Assembly (NCBI GenBank): GCA_963788205.1
Contig: CAWBGG010000005.1
Span: 186,001-250,000 of the forward strand
Direction: 5' to 3'
Source of the DNA: CAVVMA01 sp963788205
GTDB taxonomy: Bacteria > Desulfobacterota > Binatia > Binatales > Binataceae
DNA length: 64,000 nucleotides
The stretch's first letter is position 1. Every line of letters starts with the position of its first letter. Of the stretch, positions 17,092-26,333 are shown one piece after another. The notes beneath the pieces are model-generated. The model had not been told where the DNA came from. It did no database searches and saw nothing but the letters and a program-made list of their open reading frames with translations. The translations under genes and the position numbers were made by a program.

Positions 17092-17250
17092 CACGTGCAA
17101 CCTCCTCGTTTCTTGCCAGGAAGCGCACGCGAGAGAGAGTCCGAATCAGCATTTGGGATTCGACTAGGAACTGCGTCCGAGGCTCTTTCACAATATGCCT
17201 CGCGATGGGGCCAGTAAAGCCGCCCCCGCCGATGACCGAGCGTGAGCCTG

Positions 17251-18036
17251 CTAAACCGGCGCGGACGGCAGGCGGAAGAGACGCGAGGCGTTGGCGGTGG
17301 CTTGCGCGGCCAGGCGCTCGGTTGAAACGCCGCGCAGGTGGGCGAGCACTTCCAGCGTTCTGACCACGAAGGCCGGCTCGTTGCGCTTACCGCGCAGGGG
17401 CTCGGGCGCCAGATACGGCGCGTCGGTCTCGACCGTCACGGCGTCGTCCGGCACCGCCGCGGCCGCCGCTCTGATCGCGTTCGCGTTGCGGAACGTGACG
17501 ATTCCCGAAAACGAGATGCAAAATCCCAGCTCGACGAAGCCGCGCGCGGCCGCAACATCGCCGGTGAAGCAATGGATCACACCGCCGGCGCGCGGCATCC
17601 CCACCTCGCCCACGATGTCCATCACGCGCTGCTCGCCGTCGCGGCAATGGATCACCACCGGCAAGTCCAGTTCACCGGCCAGCTCCAGATGGCGCCGCAG
17701 CGCGGCCTCCTGCGCGTCGGCCGGCGAGTGCATGTAATGAAAATCCAGACCGGTCTCGCCAATCGCAACCACTTTTTCGGATCGCGCCAACTCGCGCAAC
17801 TCGGCAATTCGCGTTGCGTCGCAGTCCTTGGCGTCGTGCGGATGGACTCCCACCGCCGCGAACACGCCCCCGTGCTGCTGCGCAATCTCGACCGTGCGCC
17901 GATCGTTCTCGATGGGCCCGATCGCGCCGACCGAAATTATAGTGCCCACGCCCGCCGCGGCGGCGCGCGCGAGCACGCCCTCCAAATCGCCGTAGAGCTT
18001 GGGATCGGCCAGATGGCAATGCGTGTCGATAATCAC
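17251..18036 (-). CDS. tatD: TatD family metal-dependent hydrolase (DNase)
   Basis: A 261-residue TIM-barrel nuclease. The metal-binding DTHCHLADP motif opens the protein, followed by AIGETGLDFHY (Glu and Asp ligands), VIHCRD, VIHCFTGD and TDAPYLAPEP (final Asp ligand) in the expected order. Translation starts at GTG 18036, whose GTGA overlaps the stop of the methyltransferase by four bases, so the two are translationally coupled. It is the last gene of the pilD-tmk-holB-ricT-metG run; metG-tatD adjacency is common in bacteria. Confidence 0.93.
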   Translation of the reverse strand: MIIDTHCHLADPKLYGDLEGVLARAAAAGVGTIISVGAIGPIENDRRTVEIAQQHGGVFAAVGVHPHDAKDCDATRIAELRELARSEKVVAIGETGLDFHYMHSPADAQEAALRRHLELAGELDLPVVIHCRDGEQRVMDIVGEVGMPRAGGVIHCFTGDVAAARGFVELGFCISFSGIVTFRNANAIRAAAAAVPDDAVTVETDAPYLAPEPLRGKRNEPAFVVRTLEVLAHLRGVSTERLAAQATANASRLFRLPSAPV

Positions 18037-18776
18037 TTCACCGCCAACGCCACCAGCCGCTCGGCGCGATGGTCGTACGGCGTGCCAGCCAGGCTGCCGT
18101 AGAACGTGACGGCGCCGAAGCCGGCATCGCGAAGCAGCGCGGCGAGCTCCGTTGCAGAATAGAGTCGCACCGAGACGCCGCCTTCCTTGATTCCGTTGGA
18201 ACCGACCAGAGTCCATCGGCTCTCGACCCGCTCCCAGGCCCCGATGAGCTTGCGCTCCTCGAGAAACAACGTGCCGTCGGGAAACCGGCTCCAGTCGCGC
18301 TCGCGGAACTTGCGCGCGAGGACCTCCTTGCCGTTGATGTCAACCACCAGACGCCCGCCCGGTTTGAGCGACGCAAGCAAGTTGCGCGCGACCGTCAGAT
18401 CGTCGGCCGGATCGTCAAAGTATCCGAACGACGTGAACAGATTCAGCGCCGCGTCGAATGCGTCCGGCCGTACAAACGCGCGCGCGTCAGAGCAAACCAG
18501 CTCGACAGCGAGGCTCTCGTCCGCGGCGAGCTTGCGCGCCCGATCCAGGTAGCGCGCGGTCCGGTCCACGCCCGTCACCGCATAGCCGCGCCGCGCGAAT
18601 TCGAGCGCATGCCGCCCCGGGCCGCAGCACAGATCGAGCACGCTCGCTCCGGGCTCCAAGCCGAGCAGCTTGATCAGCGAATCGACTTCCGAACGCGCAG
18701 CCTCCAGGCGCGCGCCGGTGAACATGTACGACCCAAAGGTCTCCCAGAAGTCGTCATCTTCATGCCAGGCGCTCAC
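18033..18776 (-). CDS. Class I SAM-dependent methyltransferase
   Basis: A 247-residue Rossmann-fold methyltransferase. The SAM-binding motif I is VLDLCCGPGRHALEFA, motif II follows as VTGVDRTARYLDRA, and the DAALNLFTSFGYF segment is the post-motif region. The substrate is unknown. It overlaps metG by four bases upstream (ATGA) and tatD by four bases downstream, so it is part of a tightly packed operon and is inserted between two genes that are usually adjacent. Confidence 0.85.
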   Translation of the reverse strand: MSAWHEDDDFWETFGSYMFTGARLEAARSEVDSLIKLLGLEPGASVLDLCCGPGRHALEFARRGYAVTGVDRTARYLDRARKLAADESLAVELVCSDARAFVRPDAFDAALNLFTSFGYFDDPADDLTVARNLLASLKPGGRLVVDINGKEVLARKFRERDWSRFPDGTLFLEERKLIGAWERVESRWTLVGSNGIKEGGVSVRLYSATELAALLRDAGFGAVTFYGSLAGTPYDHRAERLVALAVK

Positions 18777-20320
18777 TTCGCTTTCTCGATTCGCGGGAAG
18801 AGCGGCACCGGCGGGTTGACCCGATGGCCTTTCCTGATTCCCTGACCGAACGGCGCGCGCGCAATTTTTTCGTCAACCGCGAGCATCTCGAACATCCTGC
18901 GCGAAGTGACCGGCATGAACGGTTCGAGCGCGTCGGCAACGACGCGCAGCCCTTCGAGCAGATTGGCGAGAATCCATGCAACTCGCGGCATGTTCGCTGG
19001 ATCTTTTGCCAGCGAGAACGGCGCCGTAGCAACTATGTACTTATTGGCCGCATCGAGCGCCTGCCAAATAACCTCGAGCGCCCGATTGAAGCCCAGCCCC
19101 TCGGTCATCGCTCCCGTTTGCGAGTCCAATCCCGCCAGAAGGCCGCATAACGGAGCGTCCAGCGAGCCCGCGGCGCCTGCACTAGGGTCTTCGGTCACTT
19201 CGCCATTGAAGTAGCGCGCGGCCATCGCGAGCACACGGCTGGTCAGATTGCCCAAGTCATTCGCCAAATCAGCGTTGTAGCGCTCGACCAGCCGCTCTTC
19301 GCTGAAATCGCCGTCCAGCCCGTAGGTGAATTCCCGCATCAGGAAGAAGCGCAGCACGTCCGGCCCGTACTTTTTCTCATACTCGATCGGATCGGGAACA
19401 TTGCCCGAGCTTTTCGACATCCGCTCGCCGCCGAAGTTGATCCATCCGTGGACATTCAGATGGCGAAAGAGCGGGAGGCCCGCCCCCAGCAGCATCGCCG
19501 GCCAGTAGGTCGCATGAGTCTTCAATATGTCCTTGCCGATAAAATGCTCAGTGACCGGTAGCAACTTGCTAATCGACTGGAGTGATTCGTCAGCCGCCTC
19601 CGGCAATTCGCTGAAGTAGGCCCAGAACGCGTCGTACCAGACGTAGGTTACGTACTTCGAGTCGAAGGGCAGCTCGATTCCCCAGTCCAGCCGCGCCTTC
19701 GGGCGAGAGATGCACAGGTCCTCCAGCGGTTCGGCCAGCATGTTGAGCGCCTCGTTGCGGTAGCGCTCGGGCCGGATGAAATCCGCGTCGTTCCGAATCC
19801 GGCCGACAATTTGGCCGCGATACTTTTCGAGCTTGAGAAAGTAGTTGCCCTCTTTGATCTTCTCGACCGGATTGCGGTGCACAGGGCAGATTCCGCCTTC
19901 GAGCAATTCCTTTTCAGTGTAAAAGCGCTCGCATCCGACGCAGTAAAGGCCCTCGTAATCCTTGAAATAGATGTCGCCGCTGTCGTGCGCGCGCTGGAGC
20001 ATCCGCTGCACAAATTTTTGATGCGCCGGGTCGGTGGTGCGGACGAAATAGTCATAGCTGATGTTGAGCTCGGCGAAAGCGTGCTTGAACGCGGCGGCGA
20101 TCCGGTCGACGAACTGCTTGGGCTTGAGCCCCGCCGCCGTGGCGGCACGGTAATTCTTGTCGCCATGCTCGTCGGTACCGGTAACGAATGTAACGATATC
20201 GCCCTTGCGCCGGTGATAGCGGGCAAAGACGTCGGTGGTGAAAGCCTCCATGGCGTGGCCGACGTGCGGCGGCCCGTTGCTGTAGCAGATCGCGGTCGTG
20301 ATATGGATTCGTTCAGCCAT
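18773..20320 (-). CDS. metG: Methionyl-tRNA synthetase
   Basis: Charges tRNA(Met) with methionine. The 515-residue protein has the HIGH-type motif PHVGH (residues 18-22), the zinc-binding insert (CVGCERFYTEK, then GICPVH) and the KMSKS-type motif RMSKSSGN. It lacks the C-terminal tRNA-binding domain found in longer forms, so it belongs to the short class. ATG 20320 fits the family start. A palindromic repeat separates it from ricT, its usual operon neighbour. Confidence 0.96.
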   Translation of the reverse strand: MAERIHITTAICYSNGPPHVGHAMEAFTTDVFARYHRRKGDIVTFVTGTDEHGDKNYRAATAAGLKPKQFVDRIAAAFKHAFAELNISYDYFVRTTDPAHQKFVQRMLQRAHDSGDIYFKDYEGLYCVGCERFYTEKELLEGGICPVHRNPVEKIKEGNYFLKLEKYRGQIVGRIRNDADFIRPERYRNEALNMLAEPLEDLCISRPKARLDWGIELPFDSKYVTYVWYDAFWAYFSELPEAADESLQSISKLLPVTEHFIGKDILKTHATYWPAMLLGAGLPLFRHLNVHGWINFGGERMSKSSGNVPDPIEYEKKYGPDVLRFFLMREFTYGLDGDFSEERLVERYNADLANDLGNLTSRVLAMAARYFNGEVTEDPSAGAAGSLDAPLCGLLAGLDSQTGAMTEGLGFNRALEVIWQALDAANKYIVATAPFSLAKDPANMPRVAWILANLLEGLRVVADALEPFMPVTSRRMFEMLAVDEKIARAPFGQGIRKGHRVNPPVPLFPRIEKAK

Positions 20321-20344
20321 CTATCCGAGGCGATTTAGTGGTCT

Positions 20345-20552
20345 GCGCCCTCACCCGCCGGGCAATTTGCTTGCGCAACTCGCCCGCCGACCTCTCCCGG
20401 TTTGCGCCTGCGAACGATTCGCAGGCGCGGGAGAGGCAGGAGCCAGCCGCGGCCGCGTTTGTTGCACCTCTCCCGCGCCTGCGCCAGCAGGCGCAAACCG
20501 GGAGAGGCCGCTGGGCGGCTCACTTCGTGAGCCGCCCAGCGGGTGAGGGCGC
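20345..20552. repeat. Palindromic intergenic repeat element (copy 1)
   Basis: A 208-bp element with 14-bp terminal inverted repeats: GCGCCCTCACCCGC at 20345-20358 and its complement at 20539-20552. Inside are nested palindromes (CCTCTCCCGG...TTGCGCCTGCG with complementary copies). It fills the gap between metG and ricT. A shorter relative with the same left end and core is at 63604-63696, so this is a dispersed family, REP- or MITE-like. No open reading frame of interest is inside. Confidence 0.8.
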
Positions 20553-20560
20553 ATCGCTCA

Positions 20561-21409
20561 TTACTGCGGGCGCTGATCAACCAGGTCCTCGAGCGTCGCT
20601 TCGACGATACCGCCGTCTTCCCCGCGCTGGATCAGCACGGTCTGCTTCAGGATATTGTGACGCACGACCTTGCCGTCGCCCTTGACGCAAAACACCTCCC
20701 GGCCGACCGGCGGGAGATTACGCTTGAGCTCGACGTAAGTGGCGTATTCATAGCGCAGGCAGCACTTCAGCCGCCCGCACATCCCGGCCAGCCGCGACGG
20801 GTTCAGCGCCAGTCCCTGCTCGCGCGCCATCTTGACCGTCACCGCCTCGAAGTCGCGCAGCCACGAGGAGCAGCATAGCTCGCGCCCGCAGGGGCCGACG
20901 CCGCCGGTGACCTTGCTCTCCTCGCGCGCGCCAATCTGCTTCACGTCGATCCGCACGCGCAGCGTATTGGCGAGGTCGCGCACCAGGTCGCGCAGATCGA
21001 GCCGGTTCTCCGCGATGAAGTAGACCAGCGCCTTGCGCCCGTCGTTGCTGTAGTTCACGTTGACCAGCTTCATCGGGATCCGGCGCTCCTGTATTCGATG
21101 CAAGCACAGGCGCCGCGCCGCTGCTTCGAGCTCGAGCGTTTCGGCCTCGGCGGCCAGATCGGTTTGCTCCGCGAGCCTGACCACCGGCCTGAGCGCCGAC
21201 AAGTCCAGCGTCGCGTTGGGCTCATGCGGCTCGATCTCGACGGTGGCCAGGCGCACGCCGACTTCGCTATCAACGACCACCCGATCGCCGCGCCGGGGTT
21301 GCAGATCGCCGGCCAGATAGTTGTGCAGATGTCCCGTGGGTTGCAGGCTGACCGCGACGATTTTCGGCAGCTCTTCGAGATTGTCGAAAGGATCGATATC
21401 GCTCGCCAC
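20561..21409 (-). CDS. ricT: RicT/PSP1 domain regulatory protein
   Basis: A PSP1-domain protein of 282 residues. In Bacillus the RicT-RicA-RicF complex carries iron-sulfur clusters and adjusts RNase Y and phosphorelay activity. The cysteine clusters that bind the clusters are visible: GPCGRELCCSSW and GMCGRLKCCLRYE. The start GTG at 21409 shares one base with the holB stop (TAGTG), indicating translational coupling. The holB-ricT order is common across bacteria. ricA and ricF partners are not seen here. Confidence 0.88.
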   Translation of the reverse strand: MASDIDPFDNLEELPKIVAVSLQPTGHLHNYLAGDLQPRRGDRVVVDSEVGVRLATVEIEPHEPNATLDLSALRPVVRLAEQTDLAAEAETLELEAAARRLCLHRIQERRIPMKLVNVNYSNDGRKALVYFIAENRLDLRDLVRDLANTLRVRIDVKQIGAREESKVTGGVGPCGRELCCSSWLRDFEAVTVKMAREQGLALNPSRLAGMCGRLKCCLRYEYATYVELKRNLPPVGREVFCVKGDGKVVRHNILKQTVLIQRGEDGGIVEATLEDLVDQRPQ

Positions 21410-22467
21410 TATTGACTCCGATGGTTCCGCATCGCAGCCGCCGCGCCCATCCACCAAGCCTCAGCCTGGAGCCTGGGATTGGCCATCCCTTCGACCGCGG
21501 AAACCGCCTTAACCGCCGCGCTGGTGATCGTCGCGATCACCTCAGCGCTGAGATTATTCCGGAGCTCGGTCATCACGTCCGCCAGCTCGGGCGACACCGA
21601 TATGGCCTCGGCCCGCAGCAGCTTGACGCATAGTATTTCCTCAAGCAGACGGGCGATCAACTCGAAGTTCTCGACCGCCTGCTCGCGGCTGGCAAAGTAG
21701 TCCTGTGCCAGCCCGACCGCGGCGGCGAAGTCGATCTGCCGCAGGCGTTTGAGCGCGGCGGCCAGCTCCTTGATCGGCGGCGGGTCGCCGTCGATCAAGG
21801 CGAGCGCGCGGGCGGCGCTGCCTCGCGACAGGCGCGCCAGCGCGCTGACGCGCACCGGGTCGAGCTGGGCGTGCGCCGCGAGTATCGCCTCGACATCCGC
21901 GATCGCCAGCGGCCCGAACCGCACCGGACGCAGCCGCGAGCGCACCGTATCGAGCAGGGCATGCTCGCTCTGCGTGATCAGAAAGATGATCGCCGTTCCG
22001 GGCGGCTCCTCGAGCGTCTTGAGCAGCGCGTTCTGCGCCGGGATATTGAGCGTCTCGGCGTCGTTGAGGATCGCGACTTTGACCGCCCCGCGCGACGGGC
22101 GTATCCAGAGCTGCGCGATCAACTCGCGGACCTGCTCGATCAACACGTCGGTGCGGTTTTTCGGCCGCACGATGCAGTGGAAATCGGGATGCACCCCGAC
22201 GGCGATTTGCACGCACGCCGCGCAGCAATCGCAGCGTGGGCCGCGCTCGCCCTCCGGCGCGCGCATGGGACAACGATCGGGCGTGCAGCAGAACTTCGGT
22301 CCGGGTGAGCGCTCGCACAAAAGCCCGTGCGCCAGCCCCTCCGCCACCAGCATCTTGCCGACGCCGGCCGGGCCCGCGAATAGGTAGCCGTGAGCGGGGC
22401 GCGTGGCCAGTTCGGCCTGGAGTCGCGCGAAGGTCTCGCGATGGCCGCGCAGGCCGTCTAGCGGCAT
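21409..22467 (-). CDS. holB: DNA polymerase III delta' subunit
   Basis: Clamp-loader subunit of the replicative polymerase. The 352-residue protein begins at MPLDGLRGH (22467) with a P-loop region GPAGVGKM, a cysteine-rich zinc module (CCTPDRCP, then CDCCAACVQI) and the LNDAETLNIPAQNALLKTLEEPP segment diagnostic of HolB/DnaX folds. It overlaps the tmk 3' end by ten bases. The tmk-holB-ricT order is a standard bacterial cluster. Confidence 0.92.
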   Translation of the reverse strand: MPLDGLRGHRETFARLQAELATRPAHGYLFAGPAGVGKMLVAEGLAHGLLCERSPGPKFCCTPDRCPMRAPEGERGPRCDCCAACVQIAVGVHPDFHCIVRPKNRTDVLIEQVRELIAQLWIRPSRGAVKVAILNDAETLNIPAQNALLKTLEEPPGTAIIFLITQSEHALLDTVRSRLRPVRFGPLAIADVEAILAAHAQLDPVRVSALARLSRGSAARALALIDGDPPPIKELAAALKRLRQIDFAAAVGLAQDYFASREQAVENFELIARLLEEILCVKLLRAEAISVSPELADVMTELRNNLSAEVIATITSAAVKAVSAVEGMANPRLQAEAWWMGAAAAMRNHRSQ

Positions 22468-23102
22468 CGGCTGATCAGCTCGTCGGCCGCGCGCCGGATA
22501 TCGGCGGTGACCGCGCCGAGCTCGCGCACGGAATCGATTACCGTCACGCGCGTGGGCTCGGCTTTGGCGATCGTAAGAAAGCCGGCGCGAACCTTGCGAT
22601 GGAACTCCAATTCCTCGCCCTCGAAGCGATCGGGCCGCCGCACGTCGCCGCGCGCGCGGGCACGGGTGCGCGCGAGGCCGGTCTCGACCGGACAATCGAG
22701 CACGATCGTAAGGTCGGGCTTCATCCCGTCGCTGGCCAGCCGGTTAAGCTCGCCGAGCAGTTGCAGGTCGAAGCCGCGGCCATAGCCCTGATAGGCCACG
22801 GTCGAGTCCGAGTAGCGATCCGAGATCACGATTTTGCCGCGCGCCAGCGCCGGCTTGAGCTTCTCACGCACGTGCTGGGCGCGATCGGCCAGCACCAGCA
22901 GCAGCTCCGAGGCCACGCTGAGCGAGACCGCCGGGTCGAGAAAAATCCCGCGAATCGCCTCGCCGGCGCGGGTCCCGCCCGGCTCGTGCGTGACGGTCAC
23001 GCCGTGGCCGGCGGCGCGGAGCGCATCGCCAAGAATCGCGGTCTGGGTGGTCTTGCCGGAGCCTTCGATTCCTTCCAGCGTGATGAAGAGGCCACGATTC
23101 AT
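22458..23102 (-). CDS. tmk: Thymidylate kinase
   Basis: Phosphorylates dTMP to dTDP. The 214 residues match the family. The P-loop is FITLEGIEGSGKTTQT (residues 5-20), the HEPGGTRAGEAIR (DR-type substrate) loop follows, and the SDRYSDSTVAYQGYGRG segment is the DRY-type motif. The gene is packed between the prepilin peptidase and holB. Confidence 0.96.
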   Translation of the reverse strand: MNRGLFITLEGIEGSGKTTQTAILGDALRAAGHGVTVTHEPGGTRAGEAIRGIFLDPAVSLSVASELLLVLADRAQHVREKLKPALARGKIVISDRYSDSTVAYQGYGRGFDLQLLGELNRLASDGMKPDLTIVLDCPVETGLARTRARARGDVRRPDRFEGEELEFHRKVRAGFLTIAKAEPTRVTVIDSVRELGAVTADIRRAADELISRCR

Positions 23103-23117
23103 GCGCCATTCAGGCTA

Positions 23118-23939
23118 TCAGCCGATGAATCCCGGCTGAAAGAGCGCGTAGATTCCGGCCGCCAGCGACAGAAACGGGCCGAACGGCACCGCGGTCCTGA
23201 GCAGTGAAACGTCAGCCTCCGGCGCGTCGGACGCGGGGTCGGCGCCTTCGACCGGCGGCTCTTCGGTGTCGCCCGAAAGCGCCGTCACGATGCCGCCGAT
23301 CGCACCCAGGAGCGAGCCGACGAACAGCGTGAACAGCACCCCGCGCCAGCCCAGAAACGCACCGACCATCCCGACCAGGAACACATCCCCCATCCCGACG
23401 CCCTCCTGCTTGCGAATCAGCAAATAGACCTCGCCCAACGTGAACAGCACGCCGGCACCGAGCGCGATTCCGCCCAGCGAAGCCTGCCAGCCGATGTCGG
23501 GCATCACGAAGCTGGCGCACAGGAAGCCGATCACGATTCCCGGCATCGAGATGACGTGCGGAATAATTCGCCAGTCGTAATCGATCAGCGAGGCCGCGTA
23601 CAACGCCGCGCACAGCCCAAAACGCGCCGCCGCCTCGGGCAGCGCAAAGCCCAGGTAGAGGTACAGCGCGGTCACCGCGAGCGTCAATTCGGTCAGAAAG
23701 TAGCGAAACGGAATCGCGCCGCCGCACATCAGGCAGCGGCCGCGCAGGCCCAGATAGGCCAGAATCGGGATATTCGCCCAGGCCGGAATCGGATGGTTGC
23801 ACTTGGGACAGAACGAGCGCGGCCGGACGATCGAGAGATCGCGCGGCAGCCGGTAGGCAACCACGTTGACGAAGCTTCCGATACTCGCGCCGAAGATAAA
23901 GGCGAGCGCGGCGCCCAGGCCGGGTGGCAGTTCCGTCAT
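23118..23939 (-). CDS. Prepilin peptidase (type IV leader peptidase)
   Basis: Inner-membrane aspartic protease that cleaves and often N-methylates type IV pilin-like precursors for pili or type II secretion. The 273-residue protein has the cytoplasmic cysteine pairs of the methylase domain (FCPKCNHPIPAW and CLMCGGAIPF), at least seven hydrophobic segments and both catalytic aspartate motifs: SLIDYDWRIIP and GMGDVFLVG (GxGD). An acidic loop (EEPPVEGADPASDAPEAD) near the C-terminus is an unusual addition. No pilin genes are in the window. Confidence 0.92.
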   Translation of the reverse strand: MTELPPGLGAALAFIFGASIGSFVNVVAYRLPRDLSIVRPRSFCPKCNHPIPAWANIPILAYLGLRGRCLMCGGAIPFRYFLTELTLAVTALYLYLGFALPEAAARFGLCAALYAASLIDYDWRIIPHVISMPGIVIGFLCASFVMPDIGWQASLGGIALGAGVLFTLGEVYLLIRKQEGVGMGDVFLVGMVGAFLGWRGVLFTLFVGSLLGAIGGIVTALSGDTEEPPVEGADPASDAPEADVSLLRTAVPFGPFLSLAAGIYALFQPGFIG

Positions 23940-23991
23940 CGCGTCAACTCCTCCTCTTCACCGGCCCCGCCTATCGGACCATCCCTTAACC

Positions 23992-25455
23992 CTATGATTG
24001 CGGGCCGCAGAGTTCCATCGTCAGATCGTAGGTCGCGCGGATGCCGCGGTTGAGGTTCTCGACCGAGAGCCGCTCGTCCACGCCGTGAACCCGGCCGGTC
24101 TCTTCCGTGTCAAGCACGATCGGCACGAAACCATAGGCGGGCACGTCGCGCTCGCGCAGAAAGCGCGAGTCGGTGCCGCCCGCGGTCATCAGCGGGACCA
24201 CCGGGTCGCCGGGAAAATCGCGCGCGACGGTCTTTTCGATCGCCTCCCACGCCTCACCGGTATCGGGCGACTCGGAGGCGTCGTCGGGTTTCTGGATGTA
24301 CTCGATCGAGATTCGCGAGTCGTCGAGCTGGTCGCGGATCCGGGCCAGGAATTCGTCGGAGTCGGTGCCGGGCAGCAGGCGGCAATCCAGATCGCCCTCG
24401 GCGGTGGACGGAATCACGTTCACCTTGAGACCCGCGCTGAGCACGGTGGGCGAAATCGTGTCGCGCATCAGGGCCTGCACCTGGTAATCGGAGAGCGGCC
24501 CGCGCATCGCGAGCGACAGCATCGGCGGGATCTCCAGATGGGCCAACTCGAAAGAGACCGGAAAGTTCATCTGCGGCGCGATCGTGGTCATCGCGCGCTC
24601 GAAGATCGGAGTAATCCGGATCGGCGGCTGCCGCTGAATTACGCGATTGAGCGCCCGCAGCAGGATCAGCGTGGGATTGGAGGGATTCGGCACCGAGCCA
24701 TGTCCCGACTTGCCGTGCGCGACCAGCCGCAGCCACATCACGCGCTTTTCGGAGACCGCGACGCGGAACGTCACGCCCGTGCTGTGCAGCCAGTTGCTCT
24801 CGCCGCTGCCGCCCTCATTGAATGCGAACGCGGGATCGATCTCGTCGAAGTGATTCGCAACCATGAAGCCCGCGCCGTCGGCGCCGCCGGCCTCCTCGCC
24901 GGCGTTGACCATCATCTCCAGGCCGCGCCGCAGCGCGACGCCCTGCCGCTTGAGCGCCAGCATCGTCATCAGCGCCATGATTCCGTGGGCCTTGTTGTCA
25001 ATCGCGCCGCGAGCCCAGATGTAACCGTCGGCGAGATCGGCGGCGAAGGGCGGATGGCTCCAGTTGGCGGCGACCACCGGGACCACGTCGGCATGCGACA
25101 TCAGCAGCATCGGCTTTACGCCCGGCGGTCCGGGGATGCGGGCGATGAGACTCACCGCGCCCGGCTTGGAGGCGAAGGTGCGGGTCTCGATTCCCTCCTT
25201 GCGCAGAATTCCATCGAGATAGGCGATCGCGGCGCTGGTATCGTCGGGCGGATCGGAGGTGTCGAATCGCAAGTAAGTGCGGAAATAGTCGAACGCTTCA
25301 GCGTCGACCTTGTTCCAGTCGATTTGGCTGGATTGCGCCGGCGCGCCGGCCGGTCCGGCAGCATCGGCACGCGACAGCGCGGATGTGAACGCGGCCGCGG
25401 CGAGCAACGCAGCGCTGGCGATGAACCGGGCATTTTTCCCCATCGGCCTGACCAT
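23992..25455 (-). CDS. Secreted M20-family zinc peptidase
   Basis: A metallopeptidase of the M20/carboxypeptidase S type, 487 residues. Zinc-ligand motifs appear in order: LLMSHADVVPV, YIWARGAIDNKAHG and NAGEEAGGADG, with a dimerisation domain between. The N-terminus (GKNARFIASAALLAAAAFTSAL...ADA) is a signal peptide, so the enzyme is periplasmic or secreted. ATG 25455 overlaps the mutM stop as TGATG; a second ATG 12 bases later is also possible. The substrate is unknown (peptide, dipeptide or N-acyl amino acid). Confidence 0.88.
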   Translation of the reverse strand: MVRPMGKNARFIASAALLAAAAFTSALSRADAAGPAGAPAQSSQIDWNKVDAEAFDYFRTYLRFDTSDPPDDTSAAIAYLDGILRKEGIETRTFASKPGAVSLIARIPGPPGVKPMLLMSHADVVPVVAANWSHPPFAADLADGYIWARGAIDNKAHGIMALMTMLALKRQGVALRRGLEMMVNAGEEAGGADGAGFMVANHFDEIDPAFAFNEGGSGESNWLHSTGVTFRVAVSEKRVMWLRLVAHGKSGHGSVPNPSNPTLILLRALNRVIQRQPPIRITPIFERAMTTIAPQMNFPVSFELAHLEIPPMLSLAMRGPLSDYQVQALMRDTISPTVLSAGLKVNVIPSTAEGDLDCRLLPGTDSDEFLARIRDQLDDSRISIEYIQKPDDASESPDTGEAWEAIEKTVARDFPGDPVVPLMTAGGTDSRFLRERDVPAYGFVPIVLDTEETGRVHGVDERLSVENLNRGIRATYDLTMELCGPQS

Positions 25456-26333
25456 CACTTCTGGCATCGCGGGCAGTAGAAACTCGCGCGCTGCCCGACC
25501 ACGACATTGCGAATCGGCGTCGAGCAGGTATAGCAGGGTTCGCCCTCACGGCCATAGACTTTGAGGCGCGCCGCGAAAGAACCGGGGCGGCCGTTCGAAT
25601 CGCGATAGCTGCGAAAGGTGGTGCCGCCCTCGCCGATCGCCTCGCGCAGCACCGGCGCGACCGTCGCGGCGACCCGCGCGAGCTCGGCGCGGGTCAGCCG
25701 TCCCGCGCGCCGTGTCGGCCGCACACCCGCCCGAAACAGAATCTCAGCGGCGTAGATGTTTCCGATTCCCGCCACGATCCGCTGATCCATCAGCAGGTTT
25801 TTGATCGCGACACGCCGCCCGCGCGCTTTGAGCGCCAGGTACTGTGCGGTGAACGCTGTGTCGAGCGGTTCGGGCCCAAGCCCGCGCAACTCAGCCGTGG
25901 TTTCGAGCGCGCCCGCCGGAATGAGCTTCATCAGTCCGAAGCGGCGCGGATCGTTGTAGACCAGGCAGCTGCCGTCATCCAGCCGCAACTCGACGTGATC
26001 GTGCCTGGCGTCGAGCGGGTCGTCGATCGCATCGTCTTGGTCGCCGAAAATCGGGCCGCCCGCTGCGGTACCCGCATCTGCCGGCCGATGAGTCAGGCTG
26101 CCGCTCATCCCCAGATGCACCAGCAACGCGTCGCCACTCGCCAGCATAAGAATCAGGTACTTCGCACGGCGCGTGAGCGTTTCGATACGCCGGCCTGCGA
26201 TACCTGCCGCGAAGCCACGCGAGACCTTCCGGCGCAGCCGCGGTTCCAGAACCTTGGCGGAGACGATCGTCCGCCCGCTCGCTGAGCGGGCGAGAATTCG
26301 CCGTAGCGATTCGACCTCGGGCAGCTCAGGCAT
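25455..26333 (-). CDS. mutM: Formamidopyrimidine-DNA glycosylase
   Basis: Removes 8-oxoguanine and formamidopyrimidines and nicks the DNA. The 292-residue protein starts PELPEVESLRR (catalytic Pro2 and Glu3), contains LLMDQRIVAGIGNIYAAE (helix-two-turns-helix) and ends with the zinc finger CYTCSTPIRN...YCPRCQK. An acidic insert of roughly 25 residues (AGGPIFGDQDDAIDDPLDAR) interrupts the N-terminal beta-sandwich before the usual HDHVELRLDDG strand. It overlaps ksgA by eight bases. Confidence 0.95.
   Translation of the reverse strand: MPELPEVESLRRILARSASGRTIVSAKVLEPRLRRKVSRGFAAGIAGRRIETLTRRAKYLILMLASGDALLVHLGMSGSLTHRPADAGTAAGGPIFGDQDDAIDDPLDARHDHVELRLDDGSCLVYNDPRRFGLMKLIPAGALETTAELRGLGPEPLDTAFTAQYLALKARGRRVAIKNLLMDQRIVAGIGNIYAAEILFRAGVRPTRRAGRLTRAELARVAATVAPVLREAIGEGGTTFRSYRDSNGRPGSFAARLKVYGREGEPCYTCSTPIRNVVVGQRASFYCPRCQK

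Noticed and set aside
23998..25479. Plus-strand 493-codon frame opposite the M20 peptidase
   Set aside because: The opposite strand encodes a complete zinc peptidase with signal peptide; this translation is low-complexity Arg/Gly/His-rich.
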